Below, in pieces: positions 17,448 to 26,943 of a stretch of 49,566 bases of DNA. The notes beneath the pieces are model-generated. The model did not search any database. It was not told the DNA's origin and saw nothing but the letters and a program-made list of their open reading frames with translations. Position 1 is the first letter of the stretch, and each line of letters starts with the position of its first letter. The position numbers were made by a program, and so were the translations under genes. Location of the stretch: NCBI GenBank assembly GCA_002709225.1, contig PAQH01000110.1, positions 1 through 49,566 on the forward strand. The letters are read 5' to 3'. The stretch comes from Planctomycetaceae bacterium. GTDB taxonomy: Bacteria; Planctomycetota; Planctomycetia; Pirellulales; Pirellulaceae.

Positions 17448-18362
17448 ATGGCTACCAACTACAATCTCACGCATCTTAAAGAGCTGGAAGCCGAGAGCAT
17501 TCACATCATCCGTGAAGTGGCTTCCGAGTTTCACAACCCAGTGATGCTCTATTCCATTGGTAAGGATTCGTCGGTGATGGTCCGGCTTGCCCAGAAAGCT
17601 TTTTATCCTGCCAAGCCGCCTTTCCCATTGCTCCATGTCGATACGACATGGAAGTTTCGCGAGATGATTGAATTTCGTGAAAATTATGCCAGGAAAGAAC
17701 TCGGGCTGGAGGTTCTGGTGTATACCAACGAAGAGGGTCGGTCGATCAATATCCAGCCTCTGGATGACAGCGAGAAGCACACCGAGTTGATGAAGACCGA
17801 TGCGCTCAAACAGGCATTGAATAAATGGGGTTTTGATGCTGCTTTTGGGGGAGCGCGCCGGGATGAAGAAAAGTCGCGCGCCAAGGAACGTGTTTTTTCG
17901 TTTCGGGATCGCTTTCATCGCTGGGACCCCAAGAATCAGCGACCCGAATTGTGGAATCTGTTCAATACCAAAGTGAATAAGGGAGAGAGCATTCGCGTTT
18001 TTCCTCTGTCGAATTGGACAGAACTGGACGTATGGCAGTACATCCATTTGGAGCAGATTCCCATCGTGCCCTTGTATTTCTCCAAACCGCGACCGATTGT
18101 TCATCGTGATGGAACGATGATCCTTGTCGACGACGAACGCTTGAAATTGGCCCCTGGCGAAGAGCCTGAGGTACGTCGAGTTCGTTTCAGAACCCTGGGT
18201 TGTTACCCCTTGTCTGGTGCGGTTGATTCTGACGCCACGACATTGCCGCTGATCATCCAGGAGATGCTTCTGTGCAAGACTTCAGAACGCCAGGGTCGAT
18301 TGATTGACCAGGATGAGGGTGGTGCGGGGATGGAAGAGAAAAAGAAACGTGGTTATTTCTAA
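17448..18362 (+). CDS. cysD: Sulfate adenylyltransferase subunit 2
   Basis: The small catalytic subunit of ATP sulfurylase, which forms adenosine 5'-phosphosulfate (APS) from ATP and sulfate, driven by GTP hydrolysis on CysN; the first step of sulfate assimilation. From the ATG at 17448 it has 304 residues, as expected. Seen are [19 protein letters not shown], the PP-loop-type nucleotide site [51 protein letters not shown] and the C-terminal [13 protein letters not shown] with the ERQGR segment. It is followed after 47 bases by the CysN/CysC fusion gene. Confidence 0.96.
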   Translation: MATNYNLTHLKELEAESIHIIREVASEFHNPVMLYSIGKDSSVMVRLAQKAFYPAKPPFPLLHVDTTWKFREMIEFRENYARKELGLEVLVYTNEEGRSINIQPLDDSEKHTELMKTDALKQALNKWGFDAAFGGARRDEEKSRAKERVFSFRDRFHRWDPKNQRPELWNLFNTKVNKGESIRVFPLSNWTELDVWQYIHLEQIPIVPLYFSKPRPIVHRDGTMILVDDERLKLAPGEEPEVRRVRFRTLGCYPLSGAVDSDATTLPLIIQEMLLCKTSERQGRLIDQDEGGAGMEEKKKRGYF

Positions 18363-18409
18363 TCGAGGATTGCGCTGACAGTCCTCCTGTCTCCGGGCAA
18401 GCGACCTTT

Positions 18410-20344
18410 ATGTCTCATCAATCGGAACTGATCGCGACCGACATCGATGCTTATTTGGCGCAGCATGAACAGAAAGAGCTGTTGCGTTTCTTGACCTGTG
18501 GCAGTGTGGATGATGGCAAGAGCACGCTAATAGGCCGGCTGTTCTACGACGCGAAATTGATATTTGAAGACACGCTCAAATCACTGGAAGCCGACTCCGT
18601 TACGCATGGAACGACCGGTGGGGCTTTGGATCCAGCCTTGTTTACCGATGGCCTCAAGGCAGAACGCGAGCAAGGTATTACTATCGATGTGGCTTATCGA
18701 TATTTTTCGACCGCTCGACGGAAGTTCATCATTGCGGATACTCCCGGACACGAGCAGTACACGAGAAACATGGCCACGGGCGCATCCAATTGTGACCTGG
18801 CGATAATTCTCATCGATGCCCGCCGAGGAGTCGTTACCCAGACGAAGCGTCACAGCTTTATCGTTTCATTGCTGGGGATCAAGCACGTGCTGGTGGCGAT
18901 CAACAAGATGGATCTCGTTGATCATAGTCAGGACGTCTTTGAGGAGATTCGCAATTCCTACAAGAGTTTTTCAGCGCGCTTGGATGTGCCGGATCTCCAC
19001 TTCATCCCGATTTCCGCTTTGTTCGGTGATAACATCGTGGAACCCAGCGAGAACATGCCCTGGTACAGCGGTACCACGTTGATGAGTTTCCTGGATTCCG
19101 TGTACATCGGTTCTGACCGCAACCTGGAAGACTTTCGGTTTCCTGTTCAATATGTCAACCGGCCAGACGCTGAGTTCCGTGGATTCTGCGGCACGTTAGC
19201 TTCGGGAATTGTTCGCCGCGGCGACGAGATCATGGCTTTGCCATCACGGAAAACCAGCTGTGTCGAGTCGATCGTCACGTTTGATGGTGAGGTGGAAGAA
19301 GCGTTCTGTCCCCAAGCGGTAACGCTTCGTTTTTCGGATGAGATCGATGTAAGTCGCGGGGATATCATTGTTCGACCTGGTAATGTTCCGCGTATGGAGC
19401 AGTCATTTGATGCCATGGTCATTTGGATGCACGATGATCCGCTTGTTCCAGGTAAGAATTATTTGTTCAAGCATGCATCCAAAAATATCATGGGTACCGT
19501 GGAAACATTGCGGTATCAGGTAGACGTCAACACGCTCCATCGCTCCGATGCCCCGACTTTGAGTCTCAATGAAATCGGACGTTGCCGTATCATTCTCAAT
19601 GAGCCGATCTGTTACGACGATTATCGTCGTAACCGCATGACAGGAGGTCTGATTCTCGTTGACCGTATTAGCAACGTAACTGTTGGTGCGGCAATGATTC
19701 TGGATCGCGTTACTGGCGACCAACGGGGAGATCATTGGGATCTCGAACCGCAAAGCGCGCAATTGCATCAAGAACACAGCAATGTGTCGGCAGAGGAACG
19801 TACTGCCCGCTTTGGTCAACGTCCAGTCACAGTTCTATTGACTGGTTTAACGGGTGCTGGAAAGAGTACGGTTGCTTATGCGTTGGAACGAAAGCTATTC
19901 GACCAAGGTCGCTCTGTCGCGGTGCTGGATGGTCAGAATATGCGATTGAGAATGAGTCGTGACTTGGGGTTTTCTGATGAGGATCGTAGCGAAAACCTGC
20001 GGCGAACTGCTGAAGTTGCTCGCCTTATAAACGATGCCGGTTTGATTTGCGTGGCGGCGTTCATTGCACCCAGTGCGGAAATTCGCCAGCGGGCGGCGGA
20101 GGCCATCGGTGACGAGCGTTTCCTGTTGATCCACCTTTCCGCGCCTGTAGAGATTTGTCGTCAGCGGGCTCCCGAAGCTTACCGCTTGGCCGAAGAGGGT
20201 GCGATCGCTAATTTTCCGGGGGTGTCAACGGTATATGAAGTGCCTGATCAACCTGACTTGACGCTTCCTTCTGGGGACTTAACTGTCACTGACTGTGTCG
20301 ACCGGATTCTCCAGTTGTTTCATGATCGTGGCGTGATTCGTTGA
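18410..20344 (+). CDS. cysNC: Bifunctional sulfate adenylyltransferase subunit 1 / adenylylsulfate kinase
   Basis: A 644-residue fusion. Residues 25 to about 455 are the CysN GTPase: P-loop GSVDDGKST (31-39), the switch region with GITIDVAYRYF, DTPGHEQYTRNMATG, the NKMD guanine motif, then two beta-barrel domains. Residues from about 470 are an APS kinase (CysC), which phosphorylates APS to PAPS: P-loop GLTGAGKST (about 479-487), DLGFSDEDRSENLRR and a C-terminal IANFPGVSTVYEVP. Two kinase motifs differ from the textbook form: DGDN is DGQN (Q509), and the RDxKGxY segment reads RAPEAYR. These may be lineage variants or signs of weakened activity. It forms an operon with cysD. Confidence 0.93.
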   Translation: MSHQSELIATDIDAYLAQHEQKELLRFLTCGSVDDGKSTLIGRLFYDAKLIFEDTLKSLEADSVTHGTTGGALDPALFTDGLKAEREQGITIDVAYRYFSTARRKFIIADTPGHEQYTRNMATGASNCDLAIILIDARRGVVTQTKRHSFIVSLLGIKHVLVAINKMDLVDHSQDVFEEIRNSYKSFSARLDVPDLHFIPISALFGDNIVEPSENMPWYSGTTLMSFLDSVYIGSDRNLEDFRFPVQYVNRPDAEFRGFCGTLASGIVRRGDEIMALPSRKTSCVESIVTFDGEVEEAFCPQAVTLRFSDEIDVSRGDIIVRPGNVPRMEQSFDAMVIWMHDDPLVPGKNYLFKHASKNIMGTVETLRYQVDVNTLHRSDAPTLSLNEIGRCRIILNEPICYDDYRRNRMTGGLILVDRISNVTVGAAMILDRVTGDQRGDHWDLEPQSAQLHQEHSNVSAEERTARFGQRPVTVLLTGLTGAGKSTVAYALERKLFDQGRSVAVLDGQNMRLRMSRDLGFSDEDRSENLRRTAEVARLINDAGLICVAAFIAPSAEIRQRAAEAIGDERFLLIHLSAPVEICRQRAPEAYRLAEEGAIANFPGVSTVYEVPDQPDLTLPSGDLTVTDCVDRILQLFHDRGVIR

Positions 20345-20440
20345 ATCCGCGTTGCTCTGGACGCGTTCGATTACGCAACAATTCTTCGTTGTGGACGTAC
20401 GGTTGGGATAAGACGGATCTGATAAGATCACGCTGCATAC

Positions 20441-20465
20441 CAGCCAGGGCTGATCTACCTGGCTG
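20441..20465 (+). promoter_or_regulatory. Inverted repeat between cysNC and DUF1501
   Basis: CAGCCAGG at 20441-20448 and CCTGGCTG at 20458-20465 form an 8-pair stem with a 9-base loop, about 33 bases before the DUF1501 start. There is no T-run, so it is not a textbook terminator. It could end the cysNC message or be a leader hairpin or operator. Confidence 0.4.
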
Positions 20466-20497
20466 ATCGATGGTTTCAAATCCAGGGAGTCTCCTGC

Positions 20498-22049
20498 GTG
20501 TTTGAATTGCCGGGGAATTCTAGACGCTTGCCGCCCGGTATTTCACGTCGCCGGTTGCTCCAATTGGGGAGTCTGGGGGTCGTGTGGTGCGAGTTTGCCG
20601 GAGTTGTTAGCGAGCGAGGCAATTGGTGACAAGCGGGTCGACGAGCCGATGACGTTTGGCAAAGCCAAGTCCTGCATTTGCCTGTTCTTGTATGGGGCCT
20701 GGAGCCAGCTAGATACGTTGGATATGAAGCCCGCTGCGCCGACCGAAGTGCGAGGCGAATTTCAACCGATATCGACGTCCCTGACTGGCGTGCAGATTTG
20801 CGAGCACCTCCCTCGGTTGTCACGTTGGATGGACCGCCTCACGTTGGTTCGATCGTTGACGCATCCATTTCCCACGCATTGTGTCGCCTACGCGTCGTCC
20901 GGGATTCCTCAGAATCCTCTTCGTGATCCGCGTGATTACTGGCCGTTCTTTTCTTCGACATTGGACTATCTTTGGGATCGGAGTGACGAACCCCAATCAC
21001 GCGGAGTTCCACGGCAGATGTGTTTGCCTTTTCCATTGAATAGCCATAGCACGAATCGCAGTCATCGCGGTTTGACCCCTGCCTGGCTGGGCGCCCAGTA
21101 CGCACCTCTATTTGGTGAGTTTCAAGGCCGGGCAAATCGCGAACGGGGTTATCCATCAGCGGATGGGGCCAATGCGATTTACAGCCGTTTTGACCCGTTT
21201 GATGGCGTCAGCCGTGACAGCACCTTTCGTTTTTCTTCCAATTCCGTGACCTCTCTGGCGCCCAAAGTAGGGCTGGCACACAAGATTGCCAAGACCGGCA
21301 TCCGACGTCCTGACGGTGTAACCCGTCACCGTTTCCAGCTACGACGGAGGCTACAGCGGGAACTGGTTGATCTACAAAAGGATTTTCTGCAGGTTCCATC
21401 GGTCCATGACTTGGGACGATTTCAACGATTGGCGTATGACATGATCGCATCTGGTGACTGTGAACGGGCACTCGATGTGAATCAGGAACCCATGGAGGTG
21501 CGCGAAAAATATGGATTCACGCTCTTTGGGCAATCGACCCTTGCCGCCCGCCGCCTTGTCGAGGCCGGAGTTAGAATAGTCACCGTCTATTGGGATGAGT
21601 TTGGACCCGCCAACACGGCTTGGGACACGCACGTCAACAACTTTCCACGACTCAAAGACGGCCTCTGCCCCACTCTAGATCAAGTGTATTGCACGTTGCT
21701 GGAGGACCTGGAGAAACGTGGCCTGCTGGATGAGACGCTGGTTCTCTTGATGAGCGAGCATGGCCGGACACCCCAGGTTGGTGCAAAGCCTGGCGGTGCA
21801 AGAGAGCATTGGTCAAGTGCGTATTGTGGGATGTTTGCTGGTGCAGGGATTCGTCAAGGGCAAGTGGTTGGTGCGACGGATCGGCAAGCTGGGCACGCGG
21901 TGGATCGTCCAGTGGATCCCAAGGATATCCTGGCGACGGTGTACCACTTGATGGGGGGCGACTCGGAAGTAGCGCGGACTTATGACTTGTTCAACCGTCC
22001 GCACCCACTCTTGCCGTTTGGTACTGTCGTACCTGAAATGCTGTCCTAG
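20498..22049 (+). CDS. DUF1501 protein with apparent frameshift in the Tat leader
   Basis: The body of the gene (from about 20580) is a DUF1501 protein: CICLFLYGAWSQLDTLD, VQICEHLPRLSRWMDR, ARRLVEAGVRIVTVYWDE, LMSEHGRTPQVG, ARE-HW, and the TYDLFNRPHP end. Its own frame opens at a TTG at 20502 and translates to a poor leader. In the next frame, a GTG at 20498 with a GGGAG ribosome site gives VFELPGNSRRLPP followed by ISRRRLLQLGSLG, a textbook twin-arginine leader, which stops at a TGA after NW. Removing one G from the run of five at 20575-20579 joins leader and body perfectly (…LLQLGSLGSCGASLPELL). The gene is therefore either frameshifted (pseudogene), carries a sequencing indel, or is read by slippage. 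The stop overlaps convergent dprA by 4 bases. Confidence 0.85.
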
Positions 22050-23164
22050 TTGCGGACGACCTGCTGACCTGGTAGCCGCCGTACGAGTTGGCGAATTTCC
22101 AGCGCACTAATCGTTGACAAGACCTGGTTGGGTGACAGCTGGCATCCTGCAATTACCGTGTCGAGATGGGTGGGTGCTGTCGGAATGGAGTTCAGGACTG
22201 CTAGTTCTTGCGGGTTGAGGCCGAGCTCTGCCGGATGCCGGATCACGTGTCCATCGGACTGCGGAATTTCATTGCAGAGCGGTCCAAGATCATCGAGCAC
22301 ATCGCGCGCGGATTCGACTAACGTAGCGCCGTCGCGCAGCAGTTGATGACAACCGCTGGAGTTTTTCTGATCGACGGGGCCCGGTAGGGCGAACACACCA
22401 CGTCCTTGTTCCAACGCGTGCTGCGCCGAAATGAGAGCACCACTTTTTGCTGGTGCCTCGACGACGATCACCCCCAAGGAGAGTCCCGTGATGATACGGT
22501 TGCGTTGAGGGAATGTGCCGCGCGATGGTTTGTGATGTGGGTGGAACTCGCTGAGCAGTGCTCCGCAGTCCTGGATCTGGCGGGCTAGAGATCGGTGTTC
22601 GGGTGGATAAATGTGCAGCACTCCAGATCCCATGACGGCAATGGTCCGGCCTCCCGCATCAAGCGCGGCCTGATGCGCAGCGGCATCGACACCACGCGCC
22701 AGGCCACTGACGATGGTCAAACCAGCACGGGACAACTCCGCGGCGAACCGCTGCGCTTGGCGGCGTCCGTAGTTCGTGACTCTTCGCGTGCCCACAATGG
22801 CGATCGCCAAAGCGTCACACGGGCGCAACGCGCCACGCAGGAACAATAAGTTAGGAGGAGATGGGATTTCACGCAATAATTGTGGGTAATTGGTTTCGGT
22901 TTCGATAAGAACGTCAATGCCGTGTTGTTGGCATAATGCCAGCGTGGCTTCGGCACTCTGGTCACGCGATGCCGCTACGATGGCTCGGCTCGTATGTAAT
23001 CCGATCCCCTGAATTTGCCGGAGTTCCTGCTGGGATGCAGCCAGGACCGCTTGCGGTGAGTGAAAATGTGCCAGAAGTTGTCGCCAGAGCTGCGGGCCAA
23101 TGCCGGGAATGAGTGCCAGACGGAGGCTCGCTGCGCTGCGCTGATCTGTGGGGTGCGCGCTCAC
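22046..23164 (-). CDS. dprA: DNA processing protein DprA (Smf)
   Basis: DprA binds incoming single-stranded DNA during transformation and loads RecA; it is also widespread in species not known to be competent. The 372-residue protein has an N-terminal helical region with helix-hairpin-helix-like motifs (ALIPGIGPQLWRQLL and QIQGIGLHTSRA). The Rossmann/SLOG domain follows, with IAIVGTRRVTNYGRRQAQRF, GLTIVSGLARGVDAAAH and IAVMGSGVLHIYPPEHR, then FPQRNRIITGLSLGVIVVEA and SGALISAQHALEQGRGVFALPG. The C-terminal winged-helix (NPQELAVLNSIPTAPTHLD) completes the family layout. The start is a GTG with an AGGT ribosome site. Confidence 0.95.
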   Translation of the reverse strand: MSAHPTDQRSAASLRLALIPGIGPQLWRQLLAHFHSPQAVLAASQQELRQIQGIGLHTSRAIVAASRDQSAEATLALCQQHGIDVLIETETNYPQLLREIPSPPNLLFLRGALRPCDALAIAIVGTRRVTNYGRRQAQRFAAELSRAGLTIVSGLARGVDAAAHQAALDAGGRTIAVMGSGVLHIYPPEHRSLARQIQDCGALLSEFHPHHKPSRGTFPQRNRIITGLSLGVIVVEAPAKSGALISAQHALEQGRGVFALPGPVDQKNSSGCHQLLRDGATLVESARDVLDDLGPLCNEIPQSDGHVIRHPAELGLNPQELAVLNSIPTAPTHLDTVIAGCQLSPNQVLSTISALEIRQLVRRLPGQQVVRN

Positions 23165-23397
23165 AAGTGACCTAAGGGTTGCTTATCGGCCTTGCCATAC
23201 CACCCATTATAGCTACTTTTTGCTCGTCGCAGTCAAGCTGGCGAGTCGGCCAACGTGATTTTTCGGTGCTAGGGGACTTCGTCCGTGGTGGCGCGTGTCG
23301 CGTTAGGTAGAGAGATAGCCTGTGGCGATTCTGAGAGGCAGGATCACACCAGCCTACAGATCACATGCACAGGCAATCGTGATCTGCTGTCCACTGC

Positions 23398-23422
23398 GCA
23401 ACAAACGTGTCAGGTTTGTTGC
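23398..23422 (-). terminator. Hairpin spanning the aroB stop codon
   Basis: A perfect 9-base inverted repeat, GCAACAAAC (23398-23406) and GTTTGTTGC (23414-23422), with a 7-base loop that contains the aroB TGA stop on the minus strand. No T-run follows in the direction of transcription. It may stabilise the 3' end or assist termination. Confidence 0.5.
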
Positions 23423-24510
23423 AGTATTTCGCGCGCGAGCTCTGGTTTGATGTCATCGACGAGTTCCACATGGCCCAGTTGCGTTGGCAAAACGAATCTC
23501 AATTTTCCATGAGCCACTTTCTTGTCGCGTTGCATTGCCATGATGACATCGTCGTGGTCGACGTTGGGTACCGCAGTCGGTAATCCCAACGCGACGAGAA
23601 GTTGCTCCTGCCGTTTTGTCAATGTGTTGTCGATACGGCCGACTTTTTCCGCCAGACGAGACGCACACAACATACCGATGGAGACGGCTTCGCCGTGAAG
23701 AAGTTGTCCGTATCCGGTGACATACTCAAAAGCATGACAAAAGGTGTGGCCATAATTGAGCACTGCCCGCAGACCGCTTTCTTCACGTTCGTCCTGCGCA
23801 ACCACTTCTGCCTTTAGTTCACAGCAGCGTGTGATGATAGCGCGCAAGATGTGAGGATCGCGACGATTTATGTCTGTGATGTTTTCTTCAAGCAGTTCAA
23901 AGAAGGAAGCATCCAGAATGACACCGTACTTGACGACCTCGGCGAGGCCCGCGCGATATTCACGCGGAGGGAGCGTCTCGAGAACGCGCACGTCGATGAC
24001 GACTCCCCGCGGCTGCCAAAAGGCCCCGATCATGTTTTTCGCTTCGGGGAGGTTTATGCCGACTTTGCCTCCGACGCTGCTGTCGACCTGGGCCAGTAAC
24101 GTAGTGGGGACCTGGAAGAAAGTAAGGCCACGAGCGAATGTTGCCGCAACAAAACCAGCCAAGTCCCCGATGACCCCACCTCCCACAGCAATAATCGCCG
24201 ATTTGCGATCGGTTTTCAGCTGTAGCAGTTTATTCCACAGCCCTTGGGCCTGTTCGATCGATTTGCTTTTTTCACCCGCTTCAACGGTCAGCAGATCAAC
24301 CCGTTGGCAATGCGCCTCGAGACTGGTAACAACCTTCGTCGCGTGAAGCGCGTGAACGTGTTCATCGCTGATTACGACCGCGTGAGAAAATGCAGCGCGA
24401 TGGGCAGCGAATGCCCCCGTGTCTGGCAGATTCCCGACCCCGATATCAATATCGTAGTCGCGTTCATGCAGTGAAACTTGCACGCTGTTTCGCGCTGCGC
24501 TGGCCGTCAT
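23410..24510 (-). CDS. aroB: 3-dehydroquinate synthase
   Basis: Converts DAHP to 3-dehydroquinate, the second step of the chorismate pathway, using NAD and a divalent metal. The 366-residue chain matches the family. Seen are EAGEKSKSIEQAQGLWNKLL, the NAD-binding glycine motif IAVGGGVIGDLAGFVAATF, VPTTLLAQVDSSVGGKVGIN and KNMIGAFWQP. Metal ligands are in AGLAEVVKYG (glutamate), NYGHTFCHAFE and LLHGEAVSIGM (histidines), and the DKK near the C-terminus is present. It begins with ATG. dprA lies downstream on the same strand, about 245 bases away, with a hairpin at the aroB stop codon in between, so they are likely separate units. Confidence 0.96.
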   Translation of the reverse strand: MTASAARNSVQVSLHERDYDIDIGVGNLPDTGAFAAHRAAFSHAVVISDEHVHALHATKVVTSLEAHCQRVDLLTVEAGEKSKSIEQAQGLWNKLLQLKTDRKSAIIAVGGGVIGDLAGFVAATFARGLTFFQVPTTLLAQVDSSVGGKVGINLPEAKNMIGAFWQPRGVVIDVRVLETLPPREYRAGLAEVVKYGVILDASFFELLEENITDINRRDPHILRAIITRCCELKAEVVAQDEREESGLRAVLNYGHTFCHAFEYVTGYGQLLHGEAVSIGMLCASRLAEKVGRIDNTLTKRQEQLLVALGLPTAVPNVDHDDVIMAMQRDKKVAHGKLRFVLPTQLGHVELVDDIKPELAREILQQT

Positions 24511-24789
24511 GCGCTACTTTGCCTCGACACGGAATTTGTCCTCGTAACCATACAAGAGACCAGACTAGCCACCGTTGCGAGTGACAGTCATCTCATCTCG
24601 CATTTTTTCCCATCCAACACTGGCTAGCCGTCTCGTTTGATCGCGTCTAACAGGTTTGTTGCCCGCAGGGCCGTGGCTTCGTGAGAAGGTGTTTGTCAAA
24701 ACCGCAGGTCCCAGAACCTGTCGGTCAGCCCGAGCATTGAGAGATCGCAGGCTGCTACGAACGCGTTTCCTCGAACTTTCACGCTAGGA

Positions 24790-25023
24790 TTAGTGGTTGA
24801 CACGATTGAGGTCGTGTTCGGTGACGGTTACTTGGCGGCAGAATCCCGTGTGCACGCGCACATAATCCAGGTGGGCACATTGCTCGGGGTCCGCGTGAAG
24901 CGCGTCGGCAATTCGTGTTTGTTCTTGTGAGTCCAATTCCGCATCGACTTCGGACCAGACTGTGCTCTTTTCAACGATCAAGGATTCGCGGTAAGGGTCG
25001 AACTGGTCAGGCACCTGAGGCAT
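24790..25023 (-). CDS. Small hypothetical protein
   Basis: A 77-residue acidic soluble protein without recognisable domain. It reads like real coding sequence (MPQVPDQFDPYRESLIVEKS, then TVWSEVDAELD and the end CRQVTVTEHDLNRVNH). The frame extends upstream to 25242, but that part is basic and low in quality. An AGGAG lies directly before the ATG at 25023 with no spacer; the GTG three codons later would have the normal spacing of about 9 bases, so the true start may be 25014. No function can be given. Confidence 0.5.
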   Translation of the reverse strand: MPQVPDQFDPYRESLIVEKSTVWSEVDAELDSQEQTRIADALHADPEQCAHLDYVRVHTGFCRQVTVTEHDLNRVNH

Positions 25024-25190
25024 CTCCTGGTAGGATCTGTGAAATCGACAAGTCAGCCAATCTGAGGCCCGGCGGCTCGTGTGGTATCTAGCGAACCGGT
25101 GGCGAAAAGTAACCCGCCACCAAGTATACTTACGCCCGCGCAACTGGGGAACCACTGTAGAACAGGTCGAATTGAAAAGAGGATGGGTTT

Positions 25191-25709
25191 GTGAGCCGAG
25201 GAAAATGCGCGATTTTGACGATGGTGTTGTTGGGGTTCGCACTGGGCGGGTACGCAGTTTGGCATCACTATCGCCAGGGCAGGCGGATCTTGGAATTCTG
25301 GGGCTCAGAAGCGGCCATGTTGATTCGTCACGCTGACCAAGTTGAAGTTTGGCGATTGGGACCGCAGGCGGATCACAGTCGATCCCAGCTGCAGGTTGAC
25401 GGACAGACAGTGGCTGTTTTGGAACAGGTGGAAATTAGCAGTCTGCGTGGGTTGGTGCATGCACGCCATGCACTGATTATCGACCGTAACTACGACTGGT
25501 CGGCGGCACCAGAAGGTCGGTTGGTTGCCTGGAATTTGGCTTTGCACTTCCGCCAAGATGGCCAACAGGTCACTTTGGTGTTCGCAACTGACAGCCGGCT
25601 GGCATGTATTGCCGGGCGCACGGGAGTGGTTCGCGTGACCAAGATGATGGATCGAGTTGTCGAATTTGTGACGCCGCATCTGGCCGGAACTGTCGGCCAG
25701 AATCCCTAA
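25191..25709 (+). CDS. Hypothetical membrane-anchored protein
   Basis: A 172-residue protein beginning with a GTG preceded by a GAGGAT-type ribosome site. Residues 6-24 (CAILTMVLLGFALGGYAVW) form a membrane anchor or uncleaved signal, followed by a soluble domain of alternating strands, likely outside the cytoplasm. No motif or cysteine pattern points to an activity and I do not recognise the family. It is divergent from the small hypothetical gene at 24790 and convergent with the rhomboid gene (about 86 bases between stops). Confidence 0.6.
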   Translation: MSRGKCAILTMVLLGFALGGYAVWHHYRQGRRILEFWGSEAAMLIRHADQVEVWRLGPQADHSRSQLQVDGQTVAVLEQVEISSLRGLVHARHALIIDRNYDWSAAPEGRLVAWNLALHFRQDGQQVTLVFATDSRLACIAGRTGVVRVTKMMDRVVEFVTPHLAGTVGQNP

Positions 25710-25795
25710 CGTGGTGTGTGCTACACCGCTAACGCAGCGGCGAATCTCGAATTGGCGCTTCTCTCGTGTACAGAGAGGTTCTCGGTACCAACTGG

Positions 25796-26749
25796 CTAAG
25801 GCTCGTTGCGCTGCCTTAGGGACAACTGCGCACAGGCGACACCCGTCAGTAGACCTCCGAAGTGGGCGGTATTTGCGACGTTCTCGCCGAACGCAGGAGA
25901 AACCAGGCACAAGAATGCCAAGCCGATCATCAACAGCACTGTCTGGGGGTGCAGGTACATACCACTTTCAGGATTGAGTCGGCCGGTAGTCCAGATGTAT
26001 CCAAACAATCCATACACGGCACCCGACATGCCGACGAAGTGCGGAGTGCCTGAGAGTAGAGTTAAAGGTGGCTCCAGATCCGGCATCATTGCTTGTGCTA
26101 GGTTTGATAAGATTGCGGTGATCAAGAGGATAGCCAGCAGGGTTCCTTTACCGCGACAGGACTCGATCATCCCACCCAGTTGAAAGAGCCAATACATATT
26201 GAACAACAGGTGCAAAGCACTGCCATGCAGCAGTATGGGAGTCACTATTCGCCAGAGCTGGCCTTTCTTGATACTGGCGAGTGGATCTCCCTGGTACCCT
26301 CTCCGGCTGCAAAACAAGAGGGTGTCGTACAAACTGGCGGATGCCGAAGGAGGCGTTCCTTCAAAGCGACTTGATTTGGTGGAGGTGAACAAGAAAACCA
26401 GGACTGTCAGGACGAGCACCGAGAGCGTCAATGGCCGTCGTTTGCCGTTTGGTTGACTCCACTGGCCGCGCAGATCGCGTACGTTTTTCTGATTTTGTTT
26501 TACTGTTTCAAGGTTTTTACGGACAATTTGCTCAGCGGCGGTTTCGGCCCGCAGGTAAATTTCTCCGTTTGGATCCTGGCGAAAGTCTTCCAGTGCGTCG
26601 TGACCGCGCGCGACGCTGTTTTCGTCATGTACCCAGATTATCCATTCCTCCGCATCCTGCTCGGGCGATGCAGAAATACCCTGAGTGAGGAGAAACGCGG
26701 TAAAACGACGCGCTGCGCTCTCATTCGGCAATGTGCCAATCTGCCTCAT
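25796..26749 (-). CDS. Rhomboid intramembrane serine protease (GlpG-like)
   Basis: A 317-residue intramembrane protease. The N-terminal about 100 residues match the small cytoplasmic domain of GlpG (MRQIGTLPNESAARRFTAFL). The rhomboid core follows: WRIVTPILLHGSALHLLFNMYW (His175, His180 and Asn184 of the oxyanion region), the catalytic serine S242 in VGMSGAVYGLFGY and the catalytic histidine H296 in NTAHFGGLLTG. The dyad is intact, so it should cleave transmembrane substrates. I chose the ATG at 26749; the frame extends 10 codons upstream to a TTG. Substrate unknown. Confidence 0.93.
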   Translation of the reverse strand: MRQIGTLPNESAARRFTAFLLTQGISASPEQDAEEWIIWVHDENSVARGHDALEDFRQDPNGEIYLRAETAAEQIVRKNLETVKQNQKNVRDLRGQWSQPNGKRRPLTLSVLVLTVLVFLFTSTKSSRFEGTPPSASASLYDTLLFCSRRGYQGDPLASIKKGQLWRIVTPILLHGSALHLLFNMYWLFQLGGMIESCRGKGTLLAILLITAILSNLAQAMMPDLEPPLTLLSGTPHFVGMSGAVYGLFGYIWTTGRLNPESGMYLHPQTVLLMIGLAFLCLVSPAFGENVANTAHFGGLLTGVACAQLSLRQRNEP

Positions 26750-26943
26750 GGATCGATCCCGATCGAAGATGTATCCCAACCGAAGTTCACTGTTTTAGCT
26801 CATTTTTGCATGGCTACCAACGCCGGGCTGCGGAATACGCTAGGAGCTCAGTGTCCTCTACCGCTATAATCCGCCGGCTTTGGTGAATCGACGGGGAGGC
26901 CGGCGGACTGCTGTTTGCCCCGCAAGTGGGAAAGGGAGTTCCG

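Noticed and set aside
20472..20486. TTTCAAATCC-like stretch resembling a tRNA T-loop
   Set aside because: No acceptor or anticodon stem pairs around it.
26865..26870. TATAAT as a sigma-70 promoter for parA
   Set aside because: A perfect -10 box but nothing like TTGACA at 16-18 bases upstream; noted with the gene only.
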